Assembly: GCF_002214465.1 (NCBI RefSeq)
Contig: NZ_CP015101.1
Coordinates: 1,309,013 to 1,373,012 of the forward strand
DNA from: Thermococcus barossii
GTDB taxonomy: Archaea; Methanobacteriota_B; Thermococci; Thermococcales; Thermococcaceae
Length of the DNA: 64,000 nucleotides
Direction: 5' to 3'
In this document: in pieces, positions 1-8,243 of the stretch
Layout of the letters: every line of letters begins with the position of its first letter
How positions within the stretch are numbered: the first letter of the stretch is position 1
The notes under the pieces: model-generated
The model's database searches: none
What the model saw: the letters and a program-made list of their open reading frames with translations, nothing else
What the model was told of the DNA's origin: nothing
Translations under genes and position numbers: made by a program

Positions 1-1
1 C

Positions 2-499
2 TTTGTCCTCGATGTGTACCCCGGAACCATAAACGTCGGCTCAGACACCCTGAAAGCCTACGTTCGGGAGATACTGCGTGAGTTCGCAGCCGAGGGCTTT
101 AAGAGAATCGTCCTCCTCAACGGTCATGGCGGCAACCACTCCCCGCTTCTTCTAGCTGCGGAAGAGGTGGCGGGGGAGTTTCCTGGAGTGGAAATCTGGC
201 TCATAAACTGGTGGGTGGACTTCAGGGAGGACATACTCAGCATATGCTCCAGCCAGGGACACGCGGGCCAGGACGAAACGTCGGTGATGCTGGCCATAAG
301 GCCCGAGCTCGTGAGGATGGAGGAGGCCAAAGGGGAGAGGAGAACATCGAGGGTGAGGGTAATCAGGAAGGACATCGGAAGGGAGCTGTTCCCGGACGGA
401 GTGAACGACGACCCGTCCCTTGCGACTGCCGAGAAAGGTGAGGCAATTCTGAGCGTTGTTAGCGAAAAGATAGCCCGACTCATAGCGGGGGAGAAGTAA
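2..499 (+). CDS. Creatininase-family amidohydrolase (3' part, cut by window start)
   Basis: The reading frame is open from the first bases, so the true start lies upstream of the window; only the C-terminal ~165 residues are present. The motif NGHGGN (around positions 116-133) is the metal-binding core of the creatininase/creatinine amidohydrolase family, and the later HAGQDETS segment carries the second conserved acidic/His motif. Family members hydrolyse cyclic amides or formamides such as creatinine or the FAPy intermediate in archaeal riboflavin/F420 synthesis (ArfB). Which substrate applies here cannot be decided from this fragment. The stop codon overlaps the next gene's ATG by one base, so the two are probably cotranscribed. 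Confidence 0.8.
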   Translation, partial: FVLDVYPGTINVGSDTLKAYVREILREFAAEGFKRIVLLNGHGGNHSPLLLAAEEVAGEFPGVEIWLINWWVDFREDILSICSSQGHAGQDETSVMLAIRPELVRMEEAKGERRTSRVRVIRKDIGRELFPDGVNDDPSLATAEKGEAILSVVSEKIARLIAGEK

Positions 500-1140
500 T
501 GGGGCACGAAGAAGTTTTGGAGGAACTGGATAGGCGTATAAAACGCCTGCAGGCCGAGGTGGAGCTGGCCGAGGAGAGACTCCGCTATCTGGATGAGATA
601 GGCGCCCCGTCGAGGTACAGGACCCTGCAGAGGAAGGACAACTCGGTCTATTACCTCCTTCTCATGGCAGTCTGGGTGCTCCTCGGCTTTCTCGCCCTGA
701 TGGCCATCAGTCACAGGCTTCCCTACGGTTTCAGCTTTCCCCTGCTCCCTTACGTTCTTATTATGCTCCTGGTGATAGTGCTACCTCTTGCATACTACTA
801 CCTGAGCCGGCGCGAGGAACCGAAGACGCCCATGGACGAGCTTGAGGAGAGGGAAAGGCTCGCCAAACTCGTGCTTTCTCTGTTTTACCTGCCACTGAGG
901 GAGGCCATCGAGAAGGACGACCGGAGGAAAATTGAAGGGCTGGCGGAGGATCTACTAAACAACCCGATTCTGGCGGAGGCCATCGAGAGAACCAACGAGG
1001 GGGATCCGAAAGCCATGGCCTACGGCCTCTATCTCTACGCCACCTACCGTCCGGAGCTTGAGGGGGAGGTACGGGAGGCCCTAAGGATGGTCAACAACAA
1101 GCCCATCAGAGCGCTCCTCAAAGAGCTCGTCGAGGGCTAA
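499..1140 (+). CDS. Hypothetical membrane protein with N-terminal coiled coil
   Basis: A 213-residue protein of unknown function. The first ~35 residues are highly charged with heptad-like leucines (a likely coiled coil). Two hydrophobic segments follow at about residues 52-72 and 76-97, joined by a short loop containing SHRLPYG. The remaining ~110 residues are charged, helical and presumably cytoplasmic. The ATG shares one base with the upstream stop codon, and GGGGGAGA directly upstream is a good ribosome-binding site, so it is translated from the same transcript as the creatininase-family gene. I do not recognise the family; no catalytic motif is visible. Confidence 0.7.
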   Translation: MGHEEVLEELDRRIKRLQAEVELAEERLRYLDEIGAPSRYRTLQRKDNSVYYLLLMAVWVLLGFLALMAISHRLPYGFSFPLLPYVLIMLLVIVLPLAYYYLSRREEPKTPMDELEERERLAKLVLSLFYLPLREAIEKDDRRKIEGLAEDLLNNPILAEAIERTNEGDPKAMAYGLYLYATYRPELEGEVREALRMVNNKPIRALLKELVEG

Positions 1141-1150
1141 GGTTATAACC
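1141..1150 (+). promoter_or_regulatory. TATA box of a leaderless transcript
   Basis: The sequence ggTTATAAcc is centred about 26 bp before the GTG at 1172, the usual archaeal TATA-to-start distance. No Shine-Dalgarno sequence precedes that GTG, so the transcript is probably leaderless. Confidence 0.5.
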
Positions 1151-1171
1151 GTTGATGCCCTTCTTCCTCCG

Positions 1172-1993
1172 GTGAGAGGCTTGAGGCTTGAGGTTCTAAG
1201 CAAGGAGGATATGAACGCCCTCTCAAGGGAACTGAGCAGGGCGGGGATTATGAACAGAACCCTGGAAGACGTTACCCCTGAGATTTCCCACTACGTGGTC
1301 GTGAGGGGTACCTACGCCGAGCTGGTGGAGAAGGCGGAGGGGATAGAACCCCTCCAGGAGAGTCTGGACGAGCTGAAGTTTGCCTTTGAGGAGATAACCT
1401 CCAACTGGGAGGTAGGGGAGGGGAAGCCCCTCGACGGACTCTTCGACGAGTCCGATTTGGGCAGGCTGCTCGTGCTCACCGCCCTGATAGAGAGCGGTAC
1501 CGTGGTTGAGGAAGACGGAAAACTCGTTCTCATGGAGAGACCCGTTCTCGACGGCCTCAGGGTGGAGCTCCGCTTCCCGATAGACGAGGTGGAGGATTAC
1601 CTAGAGGAACTTGAGAGGCGCTTTGAAACGGGGATGATAACCGAGTACACGATGGAGAAGAGGTACTTCGTCGAGGTGATGGAGGTCGACAGGGAGCTGG
1701 TCGAGGCGGCGCTTGAGATAGCCGAGGATTACGCCACGGAGGAGAGCATAGTCGAGGCGATGTTCGATGGGATAGCCCGCTCGGTTCTGGCGGACGTTAT
1801 CCTGGAGCTGGCAAAGAAGCACAGGAAGAAGAACGACCTCATAGATGCCCTTCTGGAGAGGGAACCCATAGTGGTCGAGGGAGAGCGTGAGAGGCTGAAC
1901 ATATACTTCGACGAAGATGCAATAGAGGACTTCCTCAAGGAACTCCAGAGCCTCGGCTACCTGAAGGTCAAGGGCAACAGGATATGGGTCTAA
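1172..1993 (+). CDS. Conserved hypothetical protein, acidic, two-fold repeated alpha/beta architecture
   Basis: A 273-residue, strongly acidic protein with no recognised catalytic motif, signal peptide or membrane segment. Two stretches look related: LRLEVLSKEDMNALSREL near the N-terminus, and LRVELRFPIDEVEDYLEELER at about residues 128-148. Both are followed by a Y-x-V-V/E element (HYVVVRGTY and KRYFVEVMEV), suggesting an internal duplication. The C-terminal ~60 residues (ending LQSLGYLKVKGNRIWV) resemble a winged-helix wing. The GTG start is chosen because a TATA box lies 26 bp upstream. Function unknown. Confidence 0.65.
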   Translation: MRGLRLEVLSKEDMNALSRELSRAGIMNRTLEDVTPEISHYVVVRGTYAELVEKAEGIEPLQESLDELKFAFEEITSNWEVGEGKPLDGLFDESDLGRLLVLTALIESGTVVEEDGKLVLMERPVLDGLRVELRFPIDEVEDYLEELERRFETGMITEYTMEKRYFVEVMEVDRELVEAALEIAEDYATEESIVEAMFDGIARSVLADVILELAKKHRKKNDLIDALLEREPIVVEGERERLNIYFDEDAIEDFLKELQSLGYLKVKGNRIWV

Positions 1994-2066
1994 TCCCTCC
2001 CCTCTCTCCCACCTCTCCGTAAAATTTTAAAGGGACTTTTCTCACCTTAGCCCGGAGGTGGTGGCA

Positions 2067-2210
2067 GTGGCGGAGCTGAGGGCGGTTATATTCTACGACC
2101 GCGACGGCACCCGCTACTACCGCTGCCCGCGCTGTGGTATGCTCTTCAGAAACTCCAGGGACTACACGAGGCACGTCAACAAGGCCCACGGACATCTCTT
2201 CAGGAAGTGA
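2067..2210 (+). CDS. C2H2 zinc-finger microprotein (47 aa)
   Basis: A very small gene encoding a single classical C2H2 finger: CPRC, then twelve residues, then HVNKAH (Cys-x2-Cys-x12-His-x4-His), preceded by a basic YYR strand. The GTG at 2067 is chosen because GGAGGTG at 2054-2060 gives a spacing of six bases; in-frame GTGs at 2058 and 2061 overlap that site. A TATA-like tttaaag lies at about 2025. One-finger proteins of this kind occur across Thermococcales and are usually thought to bind DNA, RNA or protein partners. The exact role is unknown. Confidence 0.75.
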   Translation: MAELRAVIFYDRDGTRYYRCPRCGMLFRNSRDYTRHVNKAHGHLFRK

Positions 2211-2211
2211 C

Positions 2212-2225
2212 CTTTCTTTTTCCTC
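2212..2225 (+). terminator. Pyrimidine-rich terminator after the zinc-finger gene
   Basis: The stop codon at 2208-2210 is followed at once by a pyrimidine/T-rich run (cctttctttttcct). Oligo-T tracts terminate transcription in Thermococcales, and the next gene is convergent. Confidence 0.4.
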
Positions 2226-2226
2226 C

Positions 2227-2286
2227 GGGATGAGGAGAACGGCCAGGCCTGAAAAGTGATGAGCGGTCTCGGGCTTGCCGACCGCT
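2227..2286 (+). other. Hairpin and C/D-box-like sequence between convergent genes
   Basis: A perfect seven-base stem (AGCGGTC at 2262-2268 with GACCGCT at 2280-2286) sits between two convergent genes and touches the stop codon of the minus-strand gene. Just before it are GGGATGA (2227-2233), CTGA (2249-2252) and GTGATGA (2256-2262), resembling C, D' and C' boxes of an archaeal box C/D sRNA. The expected D box would be an imperfect CCGA (2278-2281). It may be only a terminator hairpin. Confidence 0.25.
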
Positions 2287-3292
2287 AGTCTCTGATTATT
2301 ATCTCCTTCGTGAGCTTTACTATGAACGTCTTCCCAACCTTCTCCCTCTCGACGAGCTGCTTCTTCTCAAGTTCCTGGATGATCCTGCTTATCGTGGGTC
2401 TTGAGTAGCCAGTAAGCTCCGGAAGTTCCTCCTGCTTTATGACACCGCCCTTTTCCAGAATGGCCTTGACCACTATGCGCTCCTTCTCGGTCAGCACCTC
2501 GATGGGCACCCTGTTGGCGGCCCAGCGCTTCTTGGCGTAGTAGAGGGAAACCGGAATTGCAACGGCCAGAGAGAGCAGTACTGCCGCAACTATGGCTACC
2601 CAGTTCGTTTCCTTGGGCTGGGAAGGGAGCTTTATCTCAAGGTTCTCCTTGACCCAGTAGGTCTGGTAGCCCATGGCCTCAATCTTAGCTTGAACGTCCT
2701 TAGACATGCCTGCGCCCATCAGCTCCACGAGCTCCGGATGGAGCTTCTTTATCGCGTTGGCCGTCGAATCAGAGAGCGCATCCTCCTGGGTTAACAGAAG
2801 GGGGTAGCCGTATATCATCGCCCACCTGGCCGCGGCCAGGGCCGAACCGTAGTCACTTGAGCTGGCAACGACGACTATATTGGCTCCATCCGGGTAGAAG
2901 TGCAGCGCCAGCTTTGCAGCGGTCTCAGTTCTAACCGCCCCGCCTATCCTCTCGACGATGAAACCCATGTTGAGCAGTTCATCCTGAACCCTGTCGCTGA
3001 CCGCCTGGGAATCGCCTATTATGAGCACGTGGTTCCAGCCGAACTGAGCGTAGCTCTGAAGCTGGGCTATGGTTCCAGGGTCGAGCTCCTTCGGGTTAAC
3101 GGGGAGAATCGGAACATCGAGCATCTTGGCGTAGGGAAGCGCAACGATGTAATCAATCATATCATCGTTTCTGACGATGATTAAATCGTACTTGGGTTTC
3201 TCCCCGCCCTTTCCCTGGGCTGAGGAGAGGGGAATGAGGAACGAGGAAAATATGAGCAGGAGGAGTGCCAACGTCAAGGCCCTTTTAACCAT
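2285..3292 (-). CDS. Membrane-anchored winged-helix protein with extracytoplasmic cell-wall-binding-2-like domain
   Basis: A 335-residue protein with three visible parts. Residues 1-25 are a signal sequence ending in SSAQ. Residues ~33-210 form an alpha/beta domain with repeated hydrophobic strands (VLIIGD, NIVVVASSSDYGSALAAARWA) like the cell-wall-binding repeat 2 family. A single transmembrane helix at about 229-251 is followed by basic KKRW. Residues ~262-335 are a MarR/TrmB-like winged helix (LTEKERIVVKAILEKGG, TGYSRPTISRIIQELE). The topology implies an outside sensor domain and a cytoplasmic DNA-binding domain in one chain. The regulated genes are unknown. The ATG is preceded by a GGTGAT ribosome-binding site. 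Confidence 0.75.
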   Translation of the reverse strand: MVKRALTLALLLLIFSSFLIPLSSAQGKGGEKPKYDLIIVRNDDMIDYIVALPYAKMLDVPILPVNPKELDPGTIAQLQSYAQFGWNHVLIIGDSQAVSDRVQDELLNMGFIVERIGGAVRTETAAKLALHFYPDGANIVVVASSSDYGSALAAARWAMIYGYPLLLTQEDALSDSTANAIKKLHPELVELMGAGMSKDVQAKIEAMGYQTYWVKENLEIKLPSQPKETNWVAIVAAVLLSLAVAIPVSLYYAKKRWAANRVPIEVLTEKERIVVKAILEKGGVIKQEELPELTGYSRPTISRIIQELEKKQLVEREKVGKTFIVKLTKEIIIRD

Positions 3293-3337
3293 TCCATCAC
3301 CTGAAAAAAGGGTAGGGAAAGCTCCTTAAAAGGTTTT

Positions 3338-4012
3338 TCAAAGCTCCAGGGTTTCCCCGGGTTCGAGGACTACCACCTCAGCCTTGTCCCCAACGAGTTT
3401 TCTGAACTCCTCGGGGTCAGCTGAAATCGGAGGCCAGGTGTTGTAGTGCATCGGCACAACTTTCCTGGGCTTCAGGAACTCGACTGCCTTTGCTGCCTCC
3501 CTGATTCCCATCGTGAAGTGGCCGCCTATCGGAAGGAGCGCGACGTCTATCGGCCCGTAAAGCTCGGCGAAGAGCTCCATGTCCCTGAAGACAAAGGTGT
3601 CGCCGGCGTGATAGATGGTCTTTTCGTCGAGCTTGATGATGTAGCCGGCCGCGTTGCCTATGCCGTACTTGCCGTCGCTGCTGGAGTGCCAGGCCGGAAC
3701 CTGAACTATTTTAACACCATCAACCTCAGTCGGGCCGTAGTTCATGCCGATAGTGGTTATTCCGCCCTCGCTCTCGACGAGGTAGTTGGCTATGTCGTAC
3801 ATGGCGACTATCTTAGCTCCGGTTCTCCTGGCTATCTCAGCCGCATCGCCGATGTGGTCGCCGTGGGCGTGGGTTATGAGTATAAGGTCGGCCTCCACAT
3901 CCTCAGGCTTAACTGCCGCTTTTGGATTGCCTGTCAGGAACGGGTCTATCAGGATTTTCTTACTCCCCTCTATCAGGAAGGCCGCGTGGCCCAGAAACTT
4001 CACCTTCACCAT
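3338..4012 (-). CDS. UPF0173-type metal-dependent hydrolase (metallo-beta-lactamase fold)
   Basis: A 224-residue protein with the full MBL-fold signature: THAHGDHIGD at about residues 47-56 for two-metal binding, YHAGDTFVF as the bridging-Asp motif, and PMHYNTW as the last His. The opening MVKVKFLGHAAFLIEGS is characteristic of the UPF0173 subgroup (YtkL-like). The natural substrate of this subgroup is not established. It lies alone, with the same orientation as the upstream membrane-anchored winged-helix gene, and is divergent from acdA, with which it shares a ~180 bp promoter region. Confidence 0.85.
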   Translation of the reverse strand: MVKVKFLGHAAFLIEGSKKILIDPFLTGNPKAAVKPEDVEADLILITHAHGDHIGDAAEIARRTGAKIVAMYDIANYLVESEGGITTIGMNYGPTEVDGVKIVQVPAWHSSSDGKYGIGNAAGYIIKLDEKTIYHAGDTFVFRDMELFAELYGPIDVALLPIGGHFTMGIREAAKAVEFLKPRKVVPMHYNTWPPISADPEEFRKLVGDKAEVVVLEPGETLEL

Positions 4013-4082
4013 GGTATCACCCGACGAATATAATAACCCGAGCTAACTTAAGTCTTTCGACCACACAAAATATGAACAGTAG

Positions 4083-4166
4083 TGTCCTTTTTAGCCCATC
4101 AGGGCTTTACTTATCCCCGTTCATGCTCATATTTGCCTCGCTGTCCTTTTTAGGAAAGCTTATATA
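4083..4166 (+). promoter_or_regulatory. acdA-iorAB promoter with exact 12-bp direct repeats
   Basis: TGTCCTTTTTAG occurs exactly twice, at 4083-4094 and 4142-4153, 59 bp apart. The second copy is immediately upstream of the TATA element gcTTATATAg (4159-4166), which places initiation around 4190, just before the acdA ATG. The repeats are in the position of an operator for a transcription factor; which one is not known. Confidence 0.45.
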
Positions 4167-4196
4167 GAATTCCGCCGAGTTTAGGCCGGTGATGTG

Positions 4197-5576
4197 ATGA
4201 CGTTTGATTACTTCTTCAGGCCAAAGGCTATAGCGGTTATTGGGGCATCCAATGACCCGCTCAAGCTCGGTTATGAGGTCTTCAAGAACCTCAAGGATTA
4301 CAAAGACGGCAGAGTTTATCCTGTGAACGTTAAGGATGAGGAAGTTCAGGGTATCAAGGCCTACAAGAACGTCAAAGACATCCCTGACGAGGTGGAGCTG
4401 GCGGTTGTGGTGGTTCCAAAGAGGTTCGTGAAGGGCACGATAGAGGACTGCGGCGAGAAGGGCGTCAAGGGAATAATCCTCATCACCGCCGGCTTCGGTG
4501 AGGTCGGCGAGGAGGGCAAGAGGGAGGAGCGCGAGCTGGTGGAGATAGCCCACAGGTACGGGATGAGAATCGTCGGGCCGAACTGCGTCGGGATAATGAA
4601 CACCCACAACGACATGAACGCCACCTTCGTGATGGACGCGAAGAAGGGAGACATCGCTTTTATCAGCCAGAGCGGAGCTTTGGGGGCAGGGATCATCTAC
4701 AAGACCGTCAAAGAGGGCATAGGCTTCTCCAAGTTCGTTAGCATAGGCAACATGGCAGACGTTGATTTCTCCGAGTTCATGGAGTACCTGGCCGACACGG
4801 AGGAGGACAAGGCGATAGCGCTCTACATCGAGGGGCTGAAGGACGGCAGGCGGTTCATGGAGGTGGCCAAGCGCGTCACGAAGAAGAAGCCCGTCATCGT
4901 TCTCAAGGCAGGAAAGAGCGAGAGCGGAGCGAGGGCGGCATCTTCCCACACCGGCTCGCTCGCAGGTTCATACAGGATATACGAGGCCGCCTTCAAGCAG
5001 AGCGGAATAATCGTCGCGGACACGATAGATGACATGCTCAGCATGGCCCGCGCTTTCACCCAGCCGCTCCCGAGGGGCAAGAGAGTTGCCATAATGACCA
5101 ACGCCGGCGGCCCGGGGGTTCTCACCGCCGACGCCATAGACAGAAAGGGCCTGAAGCTGGCCGACCTGGAAGAGGAGACGATCGAGGGACTTCGCTCGTT
5201 CCTCCCGCCGATGGCGGCGGTGAAGAACCCGGTTGACATGATAGCCTCCGCCAGGGGGGAGGACTACTACAGGACGGCCAAGCTGCTCCTTGAGGACCCC
5301 AACGTTGACATGCTCATCAGCATCTGCGTTGTTCCAACCTTCGCGGGCATGACGCCGACGGAGCACGCCGAGGGTGTGGTCAGGGCGGTTAAGGAAGTGA
5401 ACAACGGCAAGCCGGTTCTCGGGCTCTTCATGGCGGGATACGTGAGCGAGCCCGCGAAGGAGGTTCTGGAGAAGGCCGGCATCCCAAGCTACGAGAGACC
5501 GGAGGATGCCGCCGCGGCGGCATACGCCCTCGTCGAGTTTGCGAAGGCGAAGGGAGTTTTGAAGGAAGAGGAATGA
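4197..5576 (+). CDS. acdA: ADP-forming acyl-CoA synthetase, alpha subunit (ACS II type)
   Basis: This enzyme converts acyl/aryl-CoA, ADP and phosphate to acid, CoA and ATP, the energy-conserving last step of peptide fermentation. The 459-residue alpha subunit has the CoA-binding Rossmann domain at the start (FFRPKAIAVIGASND), the SQSGALG succinyl-CoA-synthetase-like motif, and the phosphorylated His in SSHTGSLAGS at about residue 251. The beta subunit is not nearby, as usual in Thermococcales. Position directly before iorAB matches the arrangement known in Pyrococcus furiosus for ACS II, which prefers aryl substrates such as phenylacetyl- and indoleacetyl-CoA. ATG 4197 is preferred over the adjoining GTG 4194 because GGTGAT fits it better. 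Confidence 0.9.
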   Translation: MTFDYFFRPKAIAVIGASNDPLKLGYEVFKNLKDYKDGRVYPVNVKDEEVQGIKAYKNVKDIPDEVELAVVVVPKRFVKGTIEDCGEKGVKGIILITAGFGEVGEEGKREERELVEIAHRYGMRIVGPNCVGIMNTHNDMNATFVMDAKKGDIAFISQSGALGAGIIYKTVKEGIGFSKFVSIGNMADVDFSEFMEYLADTEEDKAIALYIEGLKDGRRFMEVAKRVTKKKPVIVLKAGKSESGARAASSHTGSLAGSYRIYEAAFKQSGIIVADTIDDMLSMARAFTQPLPRGKRVAIMTNAGGPGVLTADAIDRKGLKLADLEEETIEGLRSFLPPMAAVKNPVDMIASARGEDYYRTAKLLLEDPNVDMLISICVVPTFAGMTPTEHAEGVVRAVKEVNNGKPVLGLFMAGYVSEPAKEVLEKAGIPSYERPEDAAAAAYALVEFAKAKGVLKEEE

Positions 5577-5587
5577 GGTGATTTTGG

Positions 5588-7534
5588 ATGGCGAAGGTTA
5601 CCGACATAGTGTTGTGGGACAAGCCCGGGGAGAAGGTCATTCTCCTCGGCAACCAGGCGATAGCAAGGGGCGCACTGGAGGCGAACATAGCCGTTTTCGC
5701 GGCCTACCCCGGAACGCCCAGCTCGGAGCTCACCGATACGATGGCGATGGTTGCCAAGAAGGCCGGCGTTTACATGGAGTACTCCACCAACGAGAAGGTC
5801 GCCTTCGAGACGGCTCTAAGCGCCGCGTGGAGCGGTCTGAGGGCCATGACGGCCATGAAGCACGTTGGACTGAACGTCGCGGCCGACACTTTCCTCAGCG
5901 CCGTCGGAATGGGAGTGGAAGGCGGCTTCGTCATAATGGTGGCGGATGACCCGAGCATGTGGAGCAGCCAGAACGAGCAGGACACTCGCGTGTACGCGAA
6001 GTTCGCCAACGTGCCCGTTCTCGAACCCAGCGACCCGATGGAAGCCAAGGAGATGACGAAGTACGCCTTCGAGCTGAGCGAGAAGTTCAAGCACTTCGTC
6101 ATACTGAGGACGACCACCAGAACCTCGCACGCCAGGGGAGACATAATCCTTGGGGAACTGCCCGAGGATATAAAGCAGGCCAAGAGGAAGTTCGGCAACT
6201 TCAAGAAGGACCCAAGCAGGTTCGTCGACATACCCGCCAACGCCAGGCGCTTCCACCCGCAGATTCTTGAGAAGATTGAGAAGATCCGCGAGGAGCTCAA
6301 CGAGTGCCCGTTCAACTGGATTGAGGGCGACGAGAACGCCAAGGTCGGTATCATCGCTCCGGGACTTGCCTACTCCTACGTGAAGGAGGCTCTTCACTGG
6401 CTCGGCGTCGAGAACGTGAAGGTGCTCAAGCTCGGAACCCCGTTCCCCGTCCCCTACGGCCTTCTTGAGAGGTTCCTCGACGGCCTTGAGAAGGTTCTCA
6501 TCGTGGAGGAGCTCGAACCGGTCGTTGAGGAGCAGGTCAAGACCTGGGCCTACGATAAGGGCCTGACCATCCCAATCCACGGCAAGGACCTCGTGCCGCG
6601 CGTTTACGAGATGACCACCAGGAGGGCGGTTGAGGCGATAGCGAAGTTCCTTGGCCTTGAGACCCCAATAAACTTCGAGGAGCTCGACGAGAAGTACAAG
6701 AAGGTCCAGGCGATGGTCCCGCCGAGGCCGCCGAGTCTCTGTCCTGCCTGTCCGCACAGGAACACCTTCTACGCCATAAAGAAGGCCGCTACTCCGAGGG
6801 CAATATTCCCGAGCGACATCGGCTGTTACACCCTCGGTGTCCTGCCACCGCTCAAGGCCGTTGACACCACCGTCGCGATGGGCGGTTCCATAGGCGTCGC
6901 ACACGGCCTCAGCATAGCCCTGAACGGAAGCATAGCCGAGGAAGAGCACAAGAGGGGCAAGGAGAAGAAAGTCATTGTGGCGACGATAGGCGACTCGACG
7001 TTCTTCCACACGGGACTCCCGGCTTTGGCGAACGCTATCTACAACCGCTCCAACGTCCTCATAGTCGTCGTTGACAACCTCGTTACGGCAATGACCGGCG
7101 ACCAGCCGAACCCGGGAACCGGTGAGACACCTCACGGGCCAGGAAAGCAGATTAAGATTGAAGAGGTCGCAAAGGCCCTTGGAGCAGACTTCGTCGAGGT
7201 CGTTGACCCGTACGACATCAAGGCCACCACCGAGACCATAAAGAGGGCCCTCCAGGTCGAAGGGGTTAGCGTTGTAGTCACCAGGCGCGTCTGTGCACTC
7301 TACAGGATAGGAGAGCTCAGGAGGGCCAGGATACAGTGGCCCATCTATCAGGTCAACGAGGAGAAGTGTACTGGCTGTAAGATATGTATCAACGCCTACG
7401 GCTGTCCGGCCATCTACTGGGACGCCGAGACAGGAAAGGCCAAGATAGACGAGCTCATGTGCTGGGGTTGCGGCGGCTGTGCCCAGGTCTGTCCGTTCGA
7501 TGCCTTTGAGAAGGTCAGGGAGGGAGAGCTATGA
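5588..7534 (+). CDS. iorA: Indolepyruvate:ferredoxin oxidoreductase, alpha subunit
   Basis: IorA decarboxylates indolepyruvate, phenylpyruvate and hydroxyphenylpyruvate to aryl-CoA while reducing ferredoxin. The 648-residue chain shows the pyrimidine-binding domain first ([11 protein letters not shown]), a transketolase C-like middle domain, the thiamine-pyrophosphate-binding domain ([16 protein letters not shown], about 465-480), and a C-terminal two-cluster ferredoxin domain ([14 protein letters not shown] and [12 protein letters not shown]). The Cys pair [10 protein letters not shown] lies near residue 385. It follows acdA by 11 bp, with a GGTGATT ribosome-binding site, and overlaps iorB by four bases. 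Aryl-CoA from IorAB is the substrate for AcdA, so the operon encodes consecutive steps. Confidence 0.95.
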   Translation: MAKVTDIVLWDKPGEKVILLGNQAIARGALEANIAVFAAYPGTPSSELTDTMAMVAKKAGVYMEYSTNEKVAFETALSAAWSGLRAMTAMKHVGLNVAADTFLSAVGMGVEGGFVIMVADDPSMWSSQNEQDTRVYAKFANVPVLEPSDPMEAKEMTKYAFELSEKFKHFVILRTTTRTSHARGDIILGELPEDIKQAKRKFGNFKKDPSRFVDIPANARRFHPQILEKIEKIREELNECPFNWIEGDENAKVGIIAPGLAYSYVKEALHWLGVENVKVLKLGTPFPVPYGLLERFLDGLEKVLIVEELEPVVEEQVKTWAYDKGLTIPIHGKDLVPRVYEMTTRRAVEAIAKFLGLETPINFEELDEKYKKVQAMVPPRPPSLCPACPHRNTFYAIKKAATPRAIFPSDIGCYTLGVLPPLKAVDTTVAMGGSIGVAHGLSIALNGSIAEEEHKRGKEKKVIVATIGDSTFFHTGLPALANAIYNRSNVLIVVVDNLVTAMTGDQPNPGTGETPHGPGKQIKIEEVAKALGADFVEVVDPYDIKATTETIKRALQVEGVSVVVTRRVCALYRIGELRRARIQWPIYQVNEEKCTGCKICINAYGCPAIYWDAETGKAKIDELMCWGCGGCAQVCPFDAFEKVREGEL

Positions 7535-8139
7535 AGGAGTACAACATCGTTATCACAGGAGTTGGCGGCCAGGGTATCCTCACAGCGGCAAACCTTCTCG
7601 GCTGGGCCGCCCTCCGCGCCGGCTACAAGGTAAGGATGGGAGAGGTTCACGGAATGAGCCAGCGCTTTGGTTCGGTCATCGCCTACGTCCGCTTCGGCGA
7701 AGAGGTCTACGGTGCCATGGTTCCTGAGGGAAAGGCGGACGTCATACTGAGTTTTGAACCGGTTGAGGCGCTCCGCTACATCAACTACCTCAAGAAGGGC
7801 GGGCTGGTCTTCACCAACGCCAGGCCGATACCGCCGGTTCAGGTCTCCATGGGACTCGCCACCTACCCGAGCCTTGAGGAGATAAAGAAGGTCGTCGAGG
7901 AGGACTTCGAGGCCAAGTTCATGGCCTTCGACGCGGAAGAGCTCGCGATGAAGGCCGGCCACGTGATAACGACGAACGTCGTCCTCATAGGCGCGCTGAC
8001 CCAGACGCCAGGCTTCCCGCTCTCGGCGGAGCACGTTAAAGAAGTCATCCGCGTCAGCGTTCCGCCGAAGGCTGTAGATGTTAACATGAAGGCCTTTGAC
8101 CTCGGAGTCCAGGCGGCGAAGGAGATGCTGGGGCTCTGA
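7531..8139 (+). CDS. iorB: Indolepyruvate:ferredoxin oxidoreductase, beta subunit
   Basis: The 202-residue gamma/beta-type subunit of 2-oxoacid:ferredoxin oxidoreductases. The N-terminal [18 protein letters not shown] is the diagnostic nucleotide/CoA-contact motif, followed by [20 protein letters not shown]. The ATG overlaps the iorA stop (ATGA), implying translational coupling and 1:1 assembly. A short T-tract (cccatttttaac) after the stop closes the operon. Confidence 0.95.
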   Translation: MKEYNIVITGVGGQGILTAANLLGWAALRAGYKVRMGEVHGMSQRFGSVIAYVRFGEEVYGAMVPEGKADVILSFEPVEALRYINYLKKGGLVFTNARPIPPVQVSMGLATYPSLEEIKKVVEEDFEAKFMAFDAEELAMKAGHVITTNVVLIGALTQTPGFPLSAEHVKEVIRVSVPPKAVDVNMKAFDLGVQAAKEMLGL

Positions 8140-8201
8140 AGCCCCATTTTTAACTATTCTGGTTTTCCCAGAAGGCCATTCCAAAGGGCTGCCAAAACCT
8201 T

Positions 8202-8243
8202 TATAACTTACCCCAGGGTAAGTAACTTACGGTGGGGTAAGTT
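8202..8243 (+). promoter_or_regulatory. Palindromic operator over the ATPase promoter and start codon
   Basis: Right after the TATA element TTATAA (8201-8206) comes AACTTACCCC (8205-8214), a 13-bp palindrome GTAAGTAACTTAC (8218-8230), and GGGGTAAGTT (8234-8243), which is the exact reverse complement of the first element and runs into the TTG start. Nested repeats across TATA, initiation site and start codon are what an autorepressor site looks like. Confidence 0.6.

Noticed and set aside
5816-7135. 439-codon minus-strand ORF inside iorA
   Set aside because: It is antisense to a well-recognised gene, its translation has no known motif, and long antisense ORFs are expected in GC-rich thermococcal genes.
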